From JBLNDG01 sp050261415 (GTDB lineage Bacteria > Bacillota > Clostridia > Lutisporales > Lutisporaceae), in contig JBLNDG010000016.1 in assembly GCA_050261415.1 (NCBI GenBank), forward strand, positions 1-19,547: DNA of 19,547 nt. Direction: 5' to 3'. The translations under genes and the position numbers were made by a program. Below the pieces are notes generated by a model. It was not told the origin of the DNA. It did no database searches and saw only the letters and a program-made list of their open reading frames with translations. Shown here piece by piece: positions 1-7,365 of the stretch; position 1 is the first letter of the stretch, and each line of letters starts with the position of its first letter.

Positions 1-560
1 TAGCAGATTATACAGATAGAAATACCTGCGTATTATTCGGCGATGGCGCAGGAGCAGCGGTAGTTTCGGAAGTTCCCGAGGGTTATGGCATTTTATCATC
101 ATATATAGCCGCAGATGGAAGAGGCGGGGAGCTTTTAATGCAGCCGGCAGGCGGTTCCAGAAAGCCTGCAAGCAAGGACACAGTTGAGCAGAAGCTGCAC
201 TACATAAAAATGGATGGCAGTGAAGTATTTAAGTTTGCTATAAAAATAATGGGGGAAGCTGCCGAGAAAGCCTTGACGGCATGCGGACTTGCAAAGGAAG
301 ACGTAGATTGCCTGATTCCGCACCAGGCAAACATAAGAATTATCGATTCTGCAGTAAAAAGGCTCAAAATATCACCCGAAAAGGTTTATATCAATGTGAA
401 CAAATACGGTAATATGTCGTCAGCATCAATTGCAGTTGCACTGGATGAAGCAAACAGAAGCGGATTTCTAAAAGATGGAGAAGTAGTGGTACTAGTAGGA
501 TTCGGTGGAGGTCTCACATGGGGTTCCACTGTATTCAAATGGAAAAGTATTGGGAGGTAG
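1..560 (+). CDS. fabH: beta-ketoacyl-ACP synthase III, C-terminal part (5' end outside window)
   Basis: This is the C-terminal part (185 codons, reading in frame from base 3) of ketoacyl synthase III, which starts fatty acid synthesis by condensing acetyl-CoA with malonyl-ACP. The visible part opens with DRNTCVLFGDGAGAAVV, typical of the family. It then carries the His of LIPHQANIRII and the Asn of YGNMSSASIAVAL, two of the three catalytic residues; the Cys would lie upstream of the window. The ending GFGGGLTWGS is also typical. An internal ATG at 138 is not the start, because the conserved reading continues upstream of it to the window edge. The stop at 558-560 lies 4 nt before fabK and its ribosome binding site is inside the fabH end, so the two are probably cotranscribed and coupled. 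Confidence 0.96.
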   Translation, partial: ADYTDRNTCVLFGDGAGAAVVSEVPEGYGILSSYIAADGRGGELLMQPAGGSRKPASKDTVEQKLHYIKMDGSEVFKFAIKIMGEAAEKALTACGLAKEDVDCLIPHQANIRIIDSAVKRLKISPEKVYINVNKYGNMSSASIAVALDEANRSGFLKDGEVVVLVGFGGGLTWGSTVFKWKSIGR

Positions 561-564
561 GCAT

Positions 565-1515
565 ATGTTTAAAACACCTATTTGTGAGATTTTGGGTATA
601 AAGTATCCGATATTGCAGGGGGGTATGGCCTGGGTAGCAACTGCGGAGCTTGCTGCTGCAGTATCCAACGCTGGAGGTTTTGGTATAATAGGGGCAGGTA
701 ATGCACCGGGGGATTTTGTGAGAAATGAAATCCGTAAAGTGAAGAAATTGACTGACAAGCCATATGGAGTAAATATAATGCTTTTATCTCCATTTGTAGA
801 GGATGTCATAAATGTTGCATACGAGGAAAGGGTTCCGGTATTGACCACAGGAGCCGGCAACCCGGGGAAATACATAGCAAGATTCAAGGAAATAGGTACA
901 AAGATAATTCCTGTCGTTCCTTCAGTGGCTCTTGCTAAGAAGATGCAGCAGGAGGGTGTTGATGCTGTTATTGCTGAGGGTACGGAATCCGGCGGCCACG
1001 TTGGGGAGCTTACTACAATGGCCTTGGTTCCTCAAGTAGTTGATGCAGTAAGTATACCGGTTATTGCTGCCGGAGGTATTGCTGACGGCAGAGGGATAGT
1101 ATCTGCATTGTCCCTTGGTGCGCAGGGAGTACAAATGGGTACGATATTTGTATGTGCTTCCGAATGTACGGCTCATATAAATTATAAGCAAGCCATAATT
1201 AAAGCTGGTGACAGAGGTACAATAGTAACCGGAAGGGCTACAGGACATCCGGTAAGGATTATAAAGAACAAGCTTGCAAGAGAGTTTGAAAAGCTGGAAA
1301 AAACCAATGCAGGGGCAGATGAGTATGAAAAACTTGGAGTAGGAAGACTTAAGGCCGCTGTAGTAGATGGTGATGCGGATTACGGTTCCGTAATGGCCGG
1401 GCAGATAAGCGGAATGGTAAAGGAAATAAAACCCGCAAGGGATATCATTGAAGACATAATGAAGGATGCATACGTTGTCGCAGACAAGGTGAAGCAGCTT
1501 CTGAAGGAGGAGTAG
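565..1515 (+). CDS. fabK: enoyl-ACP reductase II (FMN-dependent)
   Basis: A 316-residue flavoprotein of the FabK/nitronate monooxygenase-like TIM-barrel family. It reduces trans-2-enoyl-ACP in the last step of each elongation cycle and replaces FabI in many Firmicutes. The N-terminus CEILGIKYPILQGGMAWV, the AEGTESGGHVG loop (His145, at the position of the FabK active-site His) and the phosphate-binding AAGGIADGRG and GAQGVQMGT segments are all present. The reading frame extends upstream to 505, but ATG 565 is preferred: GGGAGG at 551-556 is well placed and the family begins at this point. It sits in the order fabH-fabK-fabD-fabG-acpP, with 4 nt from fabH and 1 nt to fabD. A plain nitronate monooxygenase is the alternative, which the fab context makes unlikely. 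Confidence 0.95.
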   Translation: MFKTPICEILGIKYPILQGGMAWVATAELAAAVSNAGGFGIIGAGNAPGDFVRNEIRKVKKLTDKPYGVNIMLLSPFVEDVINVAYEERVPVLTTGAGNPGKYIARFKEIGTKIIPVVPSVALAKKMQQEGVDAVIAEGTESGGHVGELTTMALVPQVVDAVSIPVIAAGGIADGRGIVSALSLGAQGVQMGTIFVCASECTAHINYKQAIIKAGDRGTIVTGRATGHPVRIIKNKLAREFEKLEKTNAGADEYEKLGVGRLKAAVVDGDADYGSVMAGQISGMVKEIKPARDIIEDIMKDAYVVADKVKQLLKEE

Positions 1516-1516
1516 G

Positions 1517-2467
1517 ATGTCAAAAATTGCGTGCATTTTCCCGGGACAGGGAGCACAATATCCCGGCATGGGAAAGTCAATTGCAGATAACTATAAGGAA
1601 GCAATGAGAATATTCGACCTGGCTAGTGAAAGGCTGGGTATAGATATGAAAAAGCTATGCTTCGAAGGCGATGAGGAGGAACTGAAAAAGACTGAGAACA
1701 CACAGCCTTCAATACTCACAACAAGCATTGCGATGTTGGAGGTACTGAAGCTGAACGGTATCAAACCTCATGTTACTGCAGGCTTGAGCCTTGGAGAGTA
1801 CTCCGCACTGGTTGCCTCAAATGCAATTAAATTTGAAGATGCAGTAGCCCTGGTGAAAAAGAGAGGCAAGTATATGCAGGAAGCTGTTCCTGCAGGAGAA
1901 GGGACTATGGCTGCAATTATGGGCTTGGAAAGGGAATCAGTATTGGAAGGCCTTGAAATGGCAAGCGGCTACGGCGTTGTAGAAGCTGCAAATTTCAACT
2001 GCCCCGGACAGATAGTAATTGCAGGACATACAAAGGCAGTTGAACATGCTTGTACAATCCTTAAGGAAAAAGGTGCAAAAAGGGCTATGATTCTTCCCGT
2101 AAGCGCACCATTTCATTCCAGCCTTTTGAAGCCGGCAGGGGAAAAACTGGCAAAGGAGCTTGATAAGGTTGAAATAAGGGATAATGAGCTGCCTGTAATA
2201 TCAAATGTTAATGCCCAGGTAATAATGAACAGGTACGAGATAAAGAAATGCCTTATTGAGCAGGTGAGCAGCTCTGTATTATGGGAAGACAGTATCAGAC
2301 ATATGCTGGAAATGGGAGTGGATATATTCATCGAAGTGGGGCCGGGAAGGACATTATCTGCTTTCGTGAAAAAGATTGATAAGAGCCTTTCGGTATATAA
2401 CGTTGAGGATATGGAATCCCTGGAAAATACAATAGTAAGCATAAGGGAGAGGTTGGAATGCAACTAA
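1517..2467 (+). CDS. fabD: malonyl-CoA:ACP transacylase
   Basis: Moves malonyl from CoA to the carrier protein, supplying the extender unit for every elongation round. The protein has 316 residues, the usual length. It begins with IFPGQGAQYPGMG (oxyanion Gln11), has the nucleophile Ser91 in GLSLGEYSA, Arg116 in KKRGKYM, and the catalytic His200 in SAPFHSSLL; these match Ser92, Arg117 and His201 of E. coli FabD. AGGAGG around 1505-1510 precedes the ATG at 1517. Its last 10 nt overlap the start of fabG, so translation of the two is probably coupled. Confidence 0.97.
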   Translation: MSKIACIFPGQGAQYPGMGKSIADNYKEAMRIFDLASERLGIDMKKLCFEGDEEELKKTENTQPSILTTSIAMLEVLKLNGIKPHVTAGLSLGEYSALVASNAIKFEDAVALVKKRGKYMQEAVPAGEGTMAAIMGLERESVLEGLEMASGYGVVEAANFNCPGQIVIAGHTKAVEHACTILKEKGAKRAMILPVSAPFHSSLLKPAGEKLAKELDKVEIRDNELPVISNVNAQVIMNRYEIKKCLIEQVSSSVLWEDSIRHMLEMGVDIFIEVGPGRTLSAFVKKIDKSLSVYNVEDMESLENTIVSIRERLECN

Positions 2468-3201
2468 ATGGGAAAACCGCTGTGGTAACAGGCGGTTCAA
2501 GGGGTATAGGAAAAGCAATAGCACTTATACTTGCATCAAAAGGTGCAAATGTTGTTGTCAACTATACTTCAAACAAGGAAGCAGCCGATGCGGTTGTAAG
2601 GGAAATTGAAGCAATGGGTGTGGCTGGAATGGCTGTAAAGGCTGATGTTTCAAAAGGTGAGGAGGTAGAAAATTTAGTAAATGAAGTATTAAATAAATTT
2701 CAAAGCATAGATATATTAGTAAACAACGCCGGGATTACAAGGGATAATCTGCTTATACGCATGACAGGGCAAGACTTTGATGATGTAATCAGCACTAATC
2801 TCAAAGGTGCTTTCAATTGTACAAAATCTGTTTCAAAAGTAATGATTAAGCAAAAGTCGGGTAAAATAATTAATGTTTCTTCCGTGGTTGGTATAACTGG
2901 AAACGCGGGACAATCCAATTATGCGGCCGCAAAGGCAGGACTCATCGGCTTTACAAAATCTGTAGCCAAGGAGCTTGCAAAAAGAGGCATTACAGTAAAT
3001 GCAGTAGCACCCGGCTTCATTGACACCGATATGACCTCAAAACTGCCTGAAAAGGTAAAAGAGGAGTTTATGAATAATATTCCTTTAAACCGACCTGGAA
3101 AACCCCAAGATGTAGCTAAAACAGTATTGTTCTTGGCGTCAGAATATTCTGACTATATTACGGGCCAAGTAATTAATATTGACGGTGGAATGGTTATGTA
3201 A
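2458..3201 (+). CDS. fabG: 3-oxoacyl-ACP reductase (NADPH)
   Basis: Short-chain dehydrogenase of 247 residues that reduces beta-ketoacyl-ACP. Visible motifs are the cofactor-binding TGGSRGIGKA near the N-terminus, NNAG at 89-92, Asn114, Ser142 in INVSSVVG, and Tyr155/Lys159 in SNYAAAKAG, the complete SDR catalytic tetrad. The ending GQVINIDGGM is typical of FabG. The ATG at 2458 lies inside the fabD end (10-nt overlap) with GAGAGG just before it. A gap of about 40 nt separates it from acpP. Confidence 0.97.
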   Translation: MQLNGKTAVVTGGSRGIGKAIALILASKGANVVVNYTSNKEAADAVVREIEAMGVAGMAVKADVSKGEEVENLVNEVLNKFQSIDILVNNAGITRDNLLIRMTGQDFDDVISTNLKGAFNCTKSVSKVMIKQKSGKIINVSSVVGITGNAGQSNYAAAKAGLIGFTKSVAKELAKRGITVNAVAPGFIDTDMTSKLPEKVKEEFMNNIPLNRPGKPQDVAKTVLFLASEYSDYITGQVINIDGGMVM

Positions 3202-3240
3202 TATTATCATAATAGAAATTCCTGAAGGGAGGTGAACTTG

Positions 3241-3468
3241 ATGATATTTGAAAAAGTTCAGGAGAAAGTAGCTGAGCAGCTTGGAGTAGATGCAGATGAG
3301 GTTACACTGGAGTCTTCCTTCATTGACGATTTGGGTGCTGACTCACTTGATATAGTCGAGCTTCTTATGGCACTTGAAGAGGAGTTTGATATAGAAATAC
3401 CTGATGAGGAAGCAGAAAAGCTTGTTACAGTCGGAGATGTGGTGGATTACATAAAAAACAATAAATAA
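3241..3468 (+). CDS. acpP: acyl carrier protein
   Basis: Small acidic carrier (75 residues) that holds growing acyl chains on a 4'-phosphopantetheine arm. The attachment site is Ser35 in DDLGADSLDIVELLMALEEE, and the helix II region is highly acidic as expected. GTG 3232, TTG 3238 and ATG 3241 are all in frame. ATG 3241 is chosen because GGGAGG at 3227-3232 gives it 8-nt spacing and the family begins this way; TTG 3238 remains possible. A strong terminator follows at once, so acpP closes the fabH-acpP transcription unit. Confidence 0.96.
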   Translation: MIFEKVQEKVAEQLGVDADEVTLESSFIDDLGADSLDIVELLMALEEEFDIEIPDEEAEKLVTVGDVVDYIKNNK

Positions 3469-3497
3469 AAAATGTCCCGTAAAGCGGGGCATTTTTC
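3467..3497 (+). terminator. intrinsic terminator after acpP
   Basis: AATGTCCCG at 3471-3479 pairs with CGGGGCATT at 3485-3493 across a 5-nt loop, flanked by A-rich sequence before and a T run after. It separates acpP from fabF. Confidence 0.88.
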
Positions 3498-3506
3498 ATT
3501 TTTGGC

Positions 3507-3521
3507 TGCGAGTAACTCGCA
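3507..3521. repeat. short perfect inverted repeat between acpP and fabF
   Basis: TGCGAG, a TAA spacer and CTCGCA form a perfect 6+3+6 dyad just after the acpP terminator. It lies about 90 nt upstream of fabF and could be an operator or a small hairpin. The rest of the 116-nt gap is A+T rich and no convincing promoter hexamers were found. Confidence 0.4.
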
Positions 3522-3613
3522 ATATGGCATCAACTGCATTAGGGTGAAAATAGAGTATCTAGTGAAAAATCATTAGTAATCATAGATAAATATATTTTAA
3601 GGAGAGGAAACGC

Positions 3614-4855
3614 TTGAACAAGAGAAGGGTAGTAATTACCGGAATAGGAGTAATATCTCCCATAGGTATCGGTAAGGATGAATACTTTACAGGCCTCAAG
3701 GAAGGCAAATGTGGAGTTGATTATATAACAAGGTTTGATACAACTGATTATGATACAAAAATAGCAGCCGAAGTAAAGAATTTTGATCCTTCCGAATATA
3801 TAGACAAAAAAGAATGCAGGAGGATGGACAGATTTACCCAGTACGCCGTCGCGGCTTCCAAAATGGCTGTAAACGATGCCGGTCTTGATTTAGACTCAAT
3901 AGACAGCAACATGTTCGGAGTTTGTATAGGCTCCGGGATAGGCGGCATGGAAACCCTTGAAGCGCAGCACGATATATTAAGGGAAAAAGGTCCAGGCAGA
4001 GTAAGCCCGTTTATGGTTCCGATGATGATATCCAACATAGCTTCAGGCAATATATCCATAGCCCTGAATGCAAAAGGCCCTAATACAACGGTAGTGACAG
4101 CTTGCGCTTCATCAACGAATGCAATGGGGGAAGCCTTCAAGACAATACAAAGGGGCGGTGCAGATATAATGGTTTCAGGGGGTACCGAGGCCTCCATAAC
4201 GCCGATGTCCTTGGCCGGCTTCTGCGCAATGAAAGCTCTTTCAACCAGAAATGACGATCCCAAGACAGCATCGAGACCTTTTGACAAGGATAGAAACGGC
4301 TTTGTAATGGGTGAAGGTGCCGGGATGCTGATATTTGAAGAACTTGAGCATGCTTTAAAGAGAGGAGCAAGAATTTACGGAGAGGTAGTAGGATACGGCG
4401 CTACAGGTGATGCTTATCATATAACAGCGCCGGCACCGGATGCTGACGGTGCATACAGAGCAATGCTTATGGCTGCAAAGGATGCGGGAATAGACCCCAG
4501 GGAAATTGATTACATCAACGCCCATGGAACTTCTACCGAATTGAATGACAGGCTTGAAACCCTTGCAATTAAAAAACTGTTGAATGAAGATGCCTATAAA
4601 GTAGCAATAAGCTCCACAAAATCAATGACCGGACATTTGCTGGGAGCAGCAGGTGCTATAGAAGCAATTGCCTGTATAATGGCGATCATTGAAAGCATTA
4701 TACCGCCAACAATAAACTACACGACTCCGGATGAAGAATGTGATCTGGACTATGTGCCTAACAAGCCCAGAAACAAGGAAGTAAGATATGCCCTATCGAA
4801 TTCACTGGGCTTCGGAGGACACAACGCTACCATACTGCTGAAAAAATACGAATAA
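3614..4855 (+). CDS. fabF: beta-ketoacyl-ACP synthase II
   Basis: Elongating condensing enzyme of 413 residues that joins malonyl-ACP to acyl-ACP. The catalytic triad is complete: Cys164 in VTACASSTNA, His304 in INAHGTST and His341 in KSMTGHLLGAAGA, matching the numbering of E. coli FabF within one residue. The start is TTG at 3614, with GGAGAGG at 3601-3607; the resulting N-terminus MNKRRVVITGIGVISPIG is what the family shows, and no ATG/GTG alternative fits. It stands apart from the fabH-acpP unit because of the terminator between them. Confidence 0.96.
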   Translation: MNKRRVVITGIGVISPIGIGKDEYFTGLKEGKCGVDYITRFDTTDYDTKIAAEVKNFDPSEYIDKKECRRMDRFTQYAVAASKMAVNDAGLDLDSIDSNMFGVCIGSGIGGMETLEAQHDILREKGPGRVSPFMVPMMISNIASGNISIALNAKGPNTTVVTACASSTNAMGEAFKTIQRGGADIMVSGGTEASITPMSLAGFCAMKALSTRNDDPKTASRPFDKDRNGFVMGEGAGMLIFEELEHALKRGARIYGEVVGYGATGDAYHITAPAPDADGAYRAMLMAAKDAGIDPREIDYINAHGTSTELNDRLETLAIKKLLNEDAYKVAISSTKSMTGHLLGAAGAIEAIACIMAIIESIIPPTINYTTPDEECDLDYVPNKPRNKEVRYALSNSLGFGGHNATILLKKYE

Positions 4856-4902
4856 GATATATTATGTACTATATGCATTAAATAATGATATACTATAAAG
4901 AG

Positions 4903-4922
4903 ATTGGGAATAATATTCCAAT
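4903..4922. other. fabF-rnc intergenic region: weak hairpin and possible promoter
   Basis: The 122-nt gap between fabF and rnc holds a short hairpin, ATTGGGA / TTCCAAT around a 6-nt loop, not followed by a T run. A TATACT at 4889-4894 could be a -10 element for rnc, but only a poor -35 (TGTACT, 4865) lies at the right distance. No convincing terminator was found after fabF. Confidence 0.3.
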
Positions 4923-4977
4923 AGGGATATGTCTCAGTCTCTATGTTTTTGTTATGAGATAAATAGGGGGAATTGAG

Positions 4978-5697
4978 TTGGCAGTTATTGATACAAAGCG
5001 GATTAATGAACTTATGGAGCTCCAAACAGCGATAGGCTATACTTTCAAAGACATGAGCCTGTTGAACAATGCTTTGACACACAGTTCATATGTGGCTTCA
5101 AAAAATGATTATCTGGAACATAATGAGCGGTTGGAGTTCATTGGGGATTCAATTTTGAACATGGTAGTGAGTATTTATTTATACCAGAAGTGCAAGAATT
5201 CCCCGGAGGGCTATCTGACTAGGTATAGGGCAGGAATAGTCTGCGAGCAGTCCCTTTACAATGCTTCAAACAAGCTGAAACTCGGGCAGTATCTTTTGTT
5301 AAGCAGAGGAGAAGAGCATACCGGGGGCAGGACTAGGGTTTCAATGCTGGCGGATGCTTTTGAAGCATTGATTGCAGCTATTTATCTTGACGGAGGTATA
5401 AAGAAGGCAAAGGCATTTATAATTCAAAACCTGCAGGATATAATAAACGATGCTGTACAAAATAAAATATTCAGCGACTACAAATCCTTTCTGCAGGAAT
5501 ATGTACAAAAAAGCAATTCAGGCAAGCTGAGTTACAGAATGCTTAAGGAAGAAGGCCCTGACCACAACAAAACCTTTGAAATGGCGTTGTATTTAAACAG
5601 CACCCTGATAGGAACAGGAGCCGGTCACAGTAAAAAGGATGCCCAGCAAGCCGCTGCCAGGAAAGCAATAATAAGTTTGGGTGTTAGAGATGAGTAA
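4978..5697 (+). CDS. rnc: ribonuclease III
   Basis: Double-strand-specific endonuclease of 239 residues that processes rRNA precursors and structured mRNAs. The RNase III signature HNERLEFIGDSIL supplies Glu53 and Asp57, and LADAFEALIAAIYLDGG supplies Asp126 and Glu129, the four metal ligands. The C-terminal double-stranded RNA binding domain runs from about residue 162 (YKSFLQEYVQ) to the KKDAQQAAARKAI helix. The start is TTG 4978 with AGGGGG at 4965-4970. The 3' end overlaps the next gene by 8 nt. Confidence 0.96.
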   Translation: MAVIDTKRINELMELQTAIGYTFKDMSLLNNALTHSSYVASKNDYLEHNERLEFIGDSILNMVVSIYLYQKCKNSPEGYLTRYRAGIVCEQSLYNASNKLKLGQYLLLSRGEEHTGGRTRVSMLADAFEALIAAIYLDGGIKKAKAFIIQNLQDIINDAVQNKIFSDYKSFLQEYVQKSNSGKLSYRMLKEEGPDHNKTFEMALYLNSTLIGTGAGHSKKDAQQAAARKAIISLGVRDE

Positions 5698-6760
5698 AAG
5701 ACATTATATCATACCAATTTTTGTACCGCACAAAGGCTGTCCTCATGATTGTGTTTTCTGCAACCAGAAGAAAATTACCGGGCAGTTGGATGAAGTTACT
5801 TCAACGGATGTAAGGAATAAGGTTGAGGAGTTTCTATTAACAATTCCCAAGGAAAATTCCTGCATAGAAATTGCTTTTTATGGCGGAAGCTTTACTGCTA
5901 TACCTTTGGAATATCAGAAAGAGCTGCTGGAAGCGGCTTTTGATTATATTGAAAAGGGTGATATAGAAAGTATAAGAGTGTCAACCCGTCCGGATTACAT
6001 AAACGATACGGTACTTATGAATTTGAAACAGTATGGTGTTAAAATAGTAGAGCTTGGGGTACAGTCCATGGATGAAAAAGTATTGGAACTCAGCAACCGT
6101 GGCCATACGGCCATTGATGTTGTAAGGGCTGTAAAGCTTCTGAAGTCTTACGGCTTTACTGTGGGGGTCCAAATGATGATAGGCCTTCCCGGCGATACCT
6201 TTGAAAAGTCCCTGGAAACAGCAAAAAGACTTGCCGAGCTCAAGCCTGATATAGCAAGGATTTACCCGACTTTAGTAATAACAAATACATATATGGAAGA
6301 GATGTACCGGAATGGAATATACCGGCCTTTAACCCTGGAAGAAGCTGTTGTACTATCAAAAAGCCTGCTGGCGGTTTTCGAAAGAAATGGAGTAAATGTT
6401 ATCAGAATAGGGCTCCAACCTACGGAGAATATCTTGATGGGCAAGGATGTGGTTGCAGGGCCCTTTCATCCGTCCCTGAGGCAGCTTGTTGAAGCACAAG
6501 TGTACAGGGACATGCTGGAGATGCTTTTGGGCAGGCTTGAAGCTCCCCGTAAGGAAATTACAATCGAGGTCAACCCCAAGAGAATTTCCGAGCTTGTGGG
6601 ACAGAGGAAAAGCAACATTGAATATATAAAAAGAAAATTTTTTATCGACAAAATTGAAATAATCCAAAATAATCATGTTGAAGAGGATACTTTAGTGCTT
6701 TATACTGATGAAATCAGTATAAAAATGTCAGAAAAAGACTATTATTCCATAGAAGCATAA
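5690..6760 (+). CDS. radical SAM protein, Elp3-like, without acetyltransferase domain
   Basis: A 356-residue radical SAM enzyme. The iron-sulphur cluster motif is HKGCPHDCVFCNQK, with Cys17, Cys21 and Cys24 in CxxxCxxC spacing. The SAM-binding region includes AFYGGSFTAIP, and VELGVQSMDEKVLELSNRGH and IGLPGDTFEKS follow. These features resemble the catalytic part of Elp3 (COG1243-type), but the GNAT acetyltransferase domain of true Elp3 is absent. Its function is not known; tRNA modification is a reasonable family-level guess only. ATG 5690 overlaps the rnc stop by 8 nt; a GTG at 5681 is in frame but has no better ribosome binding site, and the weak site suggests coupling to rnc. The C-terminal part (about 285-356) is not recognised. 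Confidence 0.85.
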   Translation: MSKRHYIIPIFVPHKGCPHDCVFCNQKKITGQLDEVTSTDVRNKVEEFLLTIPKENSCIEIAFYGGSFTAIPLEYQKELLEAAFDYIEKGDIESIRVSTRPDYINDTVLMNLKQYGVKIVELGVQSMDEKVLELSNRGHTAIDVVRAVKLLKSYGFTVGVQMMIGLPGDTFEKSLETAKRLAELKPDIARIYPTLVITNTYMEEMYRNGIYRPLTLEEAVVLSKSLLAVFERNGVNVIRIGLQPTENILMGKDVVAGPFHPSLRQLVEAQVYRDMLEMLLGRLEAPRKEITIEVNPKRISELVGQRKSNIEYIKRKFFIDKIEIIQNNHVEEDTLVLYTDEISIKMSEKDYYSIEA

Positions 6761-6761
6761 T

Positions 6762-6790
6762 GAAGGAATTACAAACAAAATATAGAATAT
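6762..6790 (+). promoter_or_regulatory. candidate sigma-H promoter for spoVS
   Basis: GAAGGAATT at 6762-6770 and ATAGAATAT at 6782-6790, separated by 11 nt, match the sigma-H consensus (RnAGGAwWW, RnnGAATWW, as remembered) at every position. This starts 2 nt after the radical SAM stop and 42 nt before spoVS. In Bacillus subtilis spoVS is a sigma-H gene, so the match makes biological sense. Predicted transcription start is near 6797. Confidence 0.75.
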
Positions 6791-6800
6791 ATATCATAGA

Positions 6801-6814
6801 TTAGTACATACTAA
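6801..6814. promoter_or_regulatory. palindrome at the spoVS transcription start (possible operator)
   Basis: TTAGTA, CA, TACTAA is a perfect 6+2+6 inverted repeat just downstream of the predicted start and 4 nt before the AGGAGGT of spoVS. A 2-nt loop and A-T pairs make an RNA hairpin poor, so a DNA operator is more likely. The arms equal those recalled for FapR sites, but the spacer is 3 nt shorter, so FapR is not claimed. Confidence 0.45.
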
Positions 6815-6831
6815 ACTAGGAGGTATATATT

Positions 6832-7092
6832 ATGGAAGTACTAAAAGTATCAGCTCAGTCACAACCAAAATCAGTTGCCGGAGCGCTTGCTGCAGTATTG
6901 AGGGACAGGGCAACAGCAGAAATCCAGGCGGTAGGTGCAGGTGCTGTAAATCAAGCTGTTAAGGCAATAGCAATTACAAGAGGCTTCGTCGCACCGAACG
7001 GTATAGACCTGGTGGTTGTTCCCGCATTCTCAGAAATACAAATTGACGGGGAGGATAGAACTGCTATTAAGTTCATTGTGGAGCCCAGATAA
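6832..7092 (+). CDS. spoVS: stage V sporulation protein S
   Basis: An 86-residue protein of the Alba-like SpoVS family, the same length as B. subtilis SpoVS and very close to it throughout: MEVLKVSAQSQPKSVAGALA at the start, AEIQAVGAGAVNQAVKAIAI in the middle and the ending EIQIDGEDRTAIKFIVEPR. In Bacillus it affects septation and progress to later sporulation stages; its biochemical role is not settled. AGGAGGT at 6818-6824 precedes the ATG at 6832. It has its own sigma-H-like promoter upstream and a terminator downstream, so it is probably a single-gene unit between the rnc pair and smc. Confidence 0.97.
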   Translation: MEVLKVSAQSQPKSVAGALAAVLRDRATAEIQAVGAGAVNQAVKAIAITRGFVAPNGIDLVVVPAFSEIQIDGEDRTAIKFIVEPR

Positions 7093-7123
7093 AATGTCAG
7101 GCATTAAACATATTGATTACTGA

Positions 7124-7160
7124 AAGCCTATTACTGTATATAGTAGTAGGTTTTTATTTT
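7124..7160 (+). terminator. intrinsic terminator after spoVS
   Basis: AGCCTATTACT at 7125-7135 pairs with AGTAGTAGGTT at 7142-7152 (two G-U pairs) across a 6-nt loop, followed by TTTTTATTTTT. Confidence 0.85.
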
Positions 7161-7199
7161 TGCCACAGACGGGCAAGGGGCAAGTCGGATATATAACAT

Positions 7200-7265
7200 G
7201 TAACACTGAGAACACTGAAATCTACTGAATTCACGGATGGGGGAAAAATAGTTCCGTGTTATCCG
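7200..7265. repeat. phased CACTG/CACGG intergenic repeat, copy 1 (upstream of smc)
   Basis: Pentamers CACTG (7204), CACTG (7213), TACTG (7223) and CACGG (7232) lie 9, 10 and 9 bp apart. After a G/A-rich spacer an inverted, truncated arm (CCGTG at 7254, then TTATCCG) follows. The four-pentamer arm matches the inverted arm of copy 3 in spacing and sequence. It occupies most of the spoVS-smc gap between the terminator and the smc promoter region. Confidence 0.75.
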
Positions 7266-7334
7266 TTCCCCTGGTACTAGAACCGCACACCTAGAGAACT
7301 ATGGCATATATGGACAAGTTATGTTAAAATGAAT

Positions 7335-7343
7335 TGATATAAT
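7335..7343 (+). promoter_or_regulatory. candidate extended -10 promoter for smc
   Basis: TGATATAAT is a perfect extended -10 (TGnTATAAT), 22 nt before the smc TTG. No good -35 hexamer lies at standard distance, which extended -10 promoters tolerate. It predicts a short leader of about 16 nt. Confidence 0.5.
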
Positions 7344-7365
7344 TTGTAATTCGGGAGTGACAAGA

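Noticed and set aside
922..1569. 215-codon open frame on the minus strand inside fabK
   Set aside because: Antisense to a clearly conserved gene, no ribosome binding site of note, composition unlike a real protein.
6801..6814. FapR operator
   Set aside because: Half-sites look right but the spacer is 2 nt rather than the longer one recalled for FapR, and the downstream gene is not a lipid gene.
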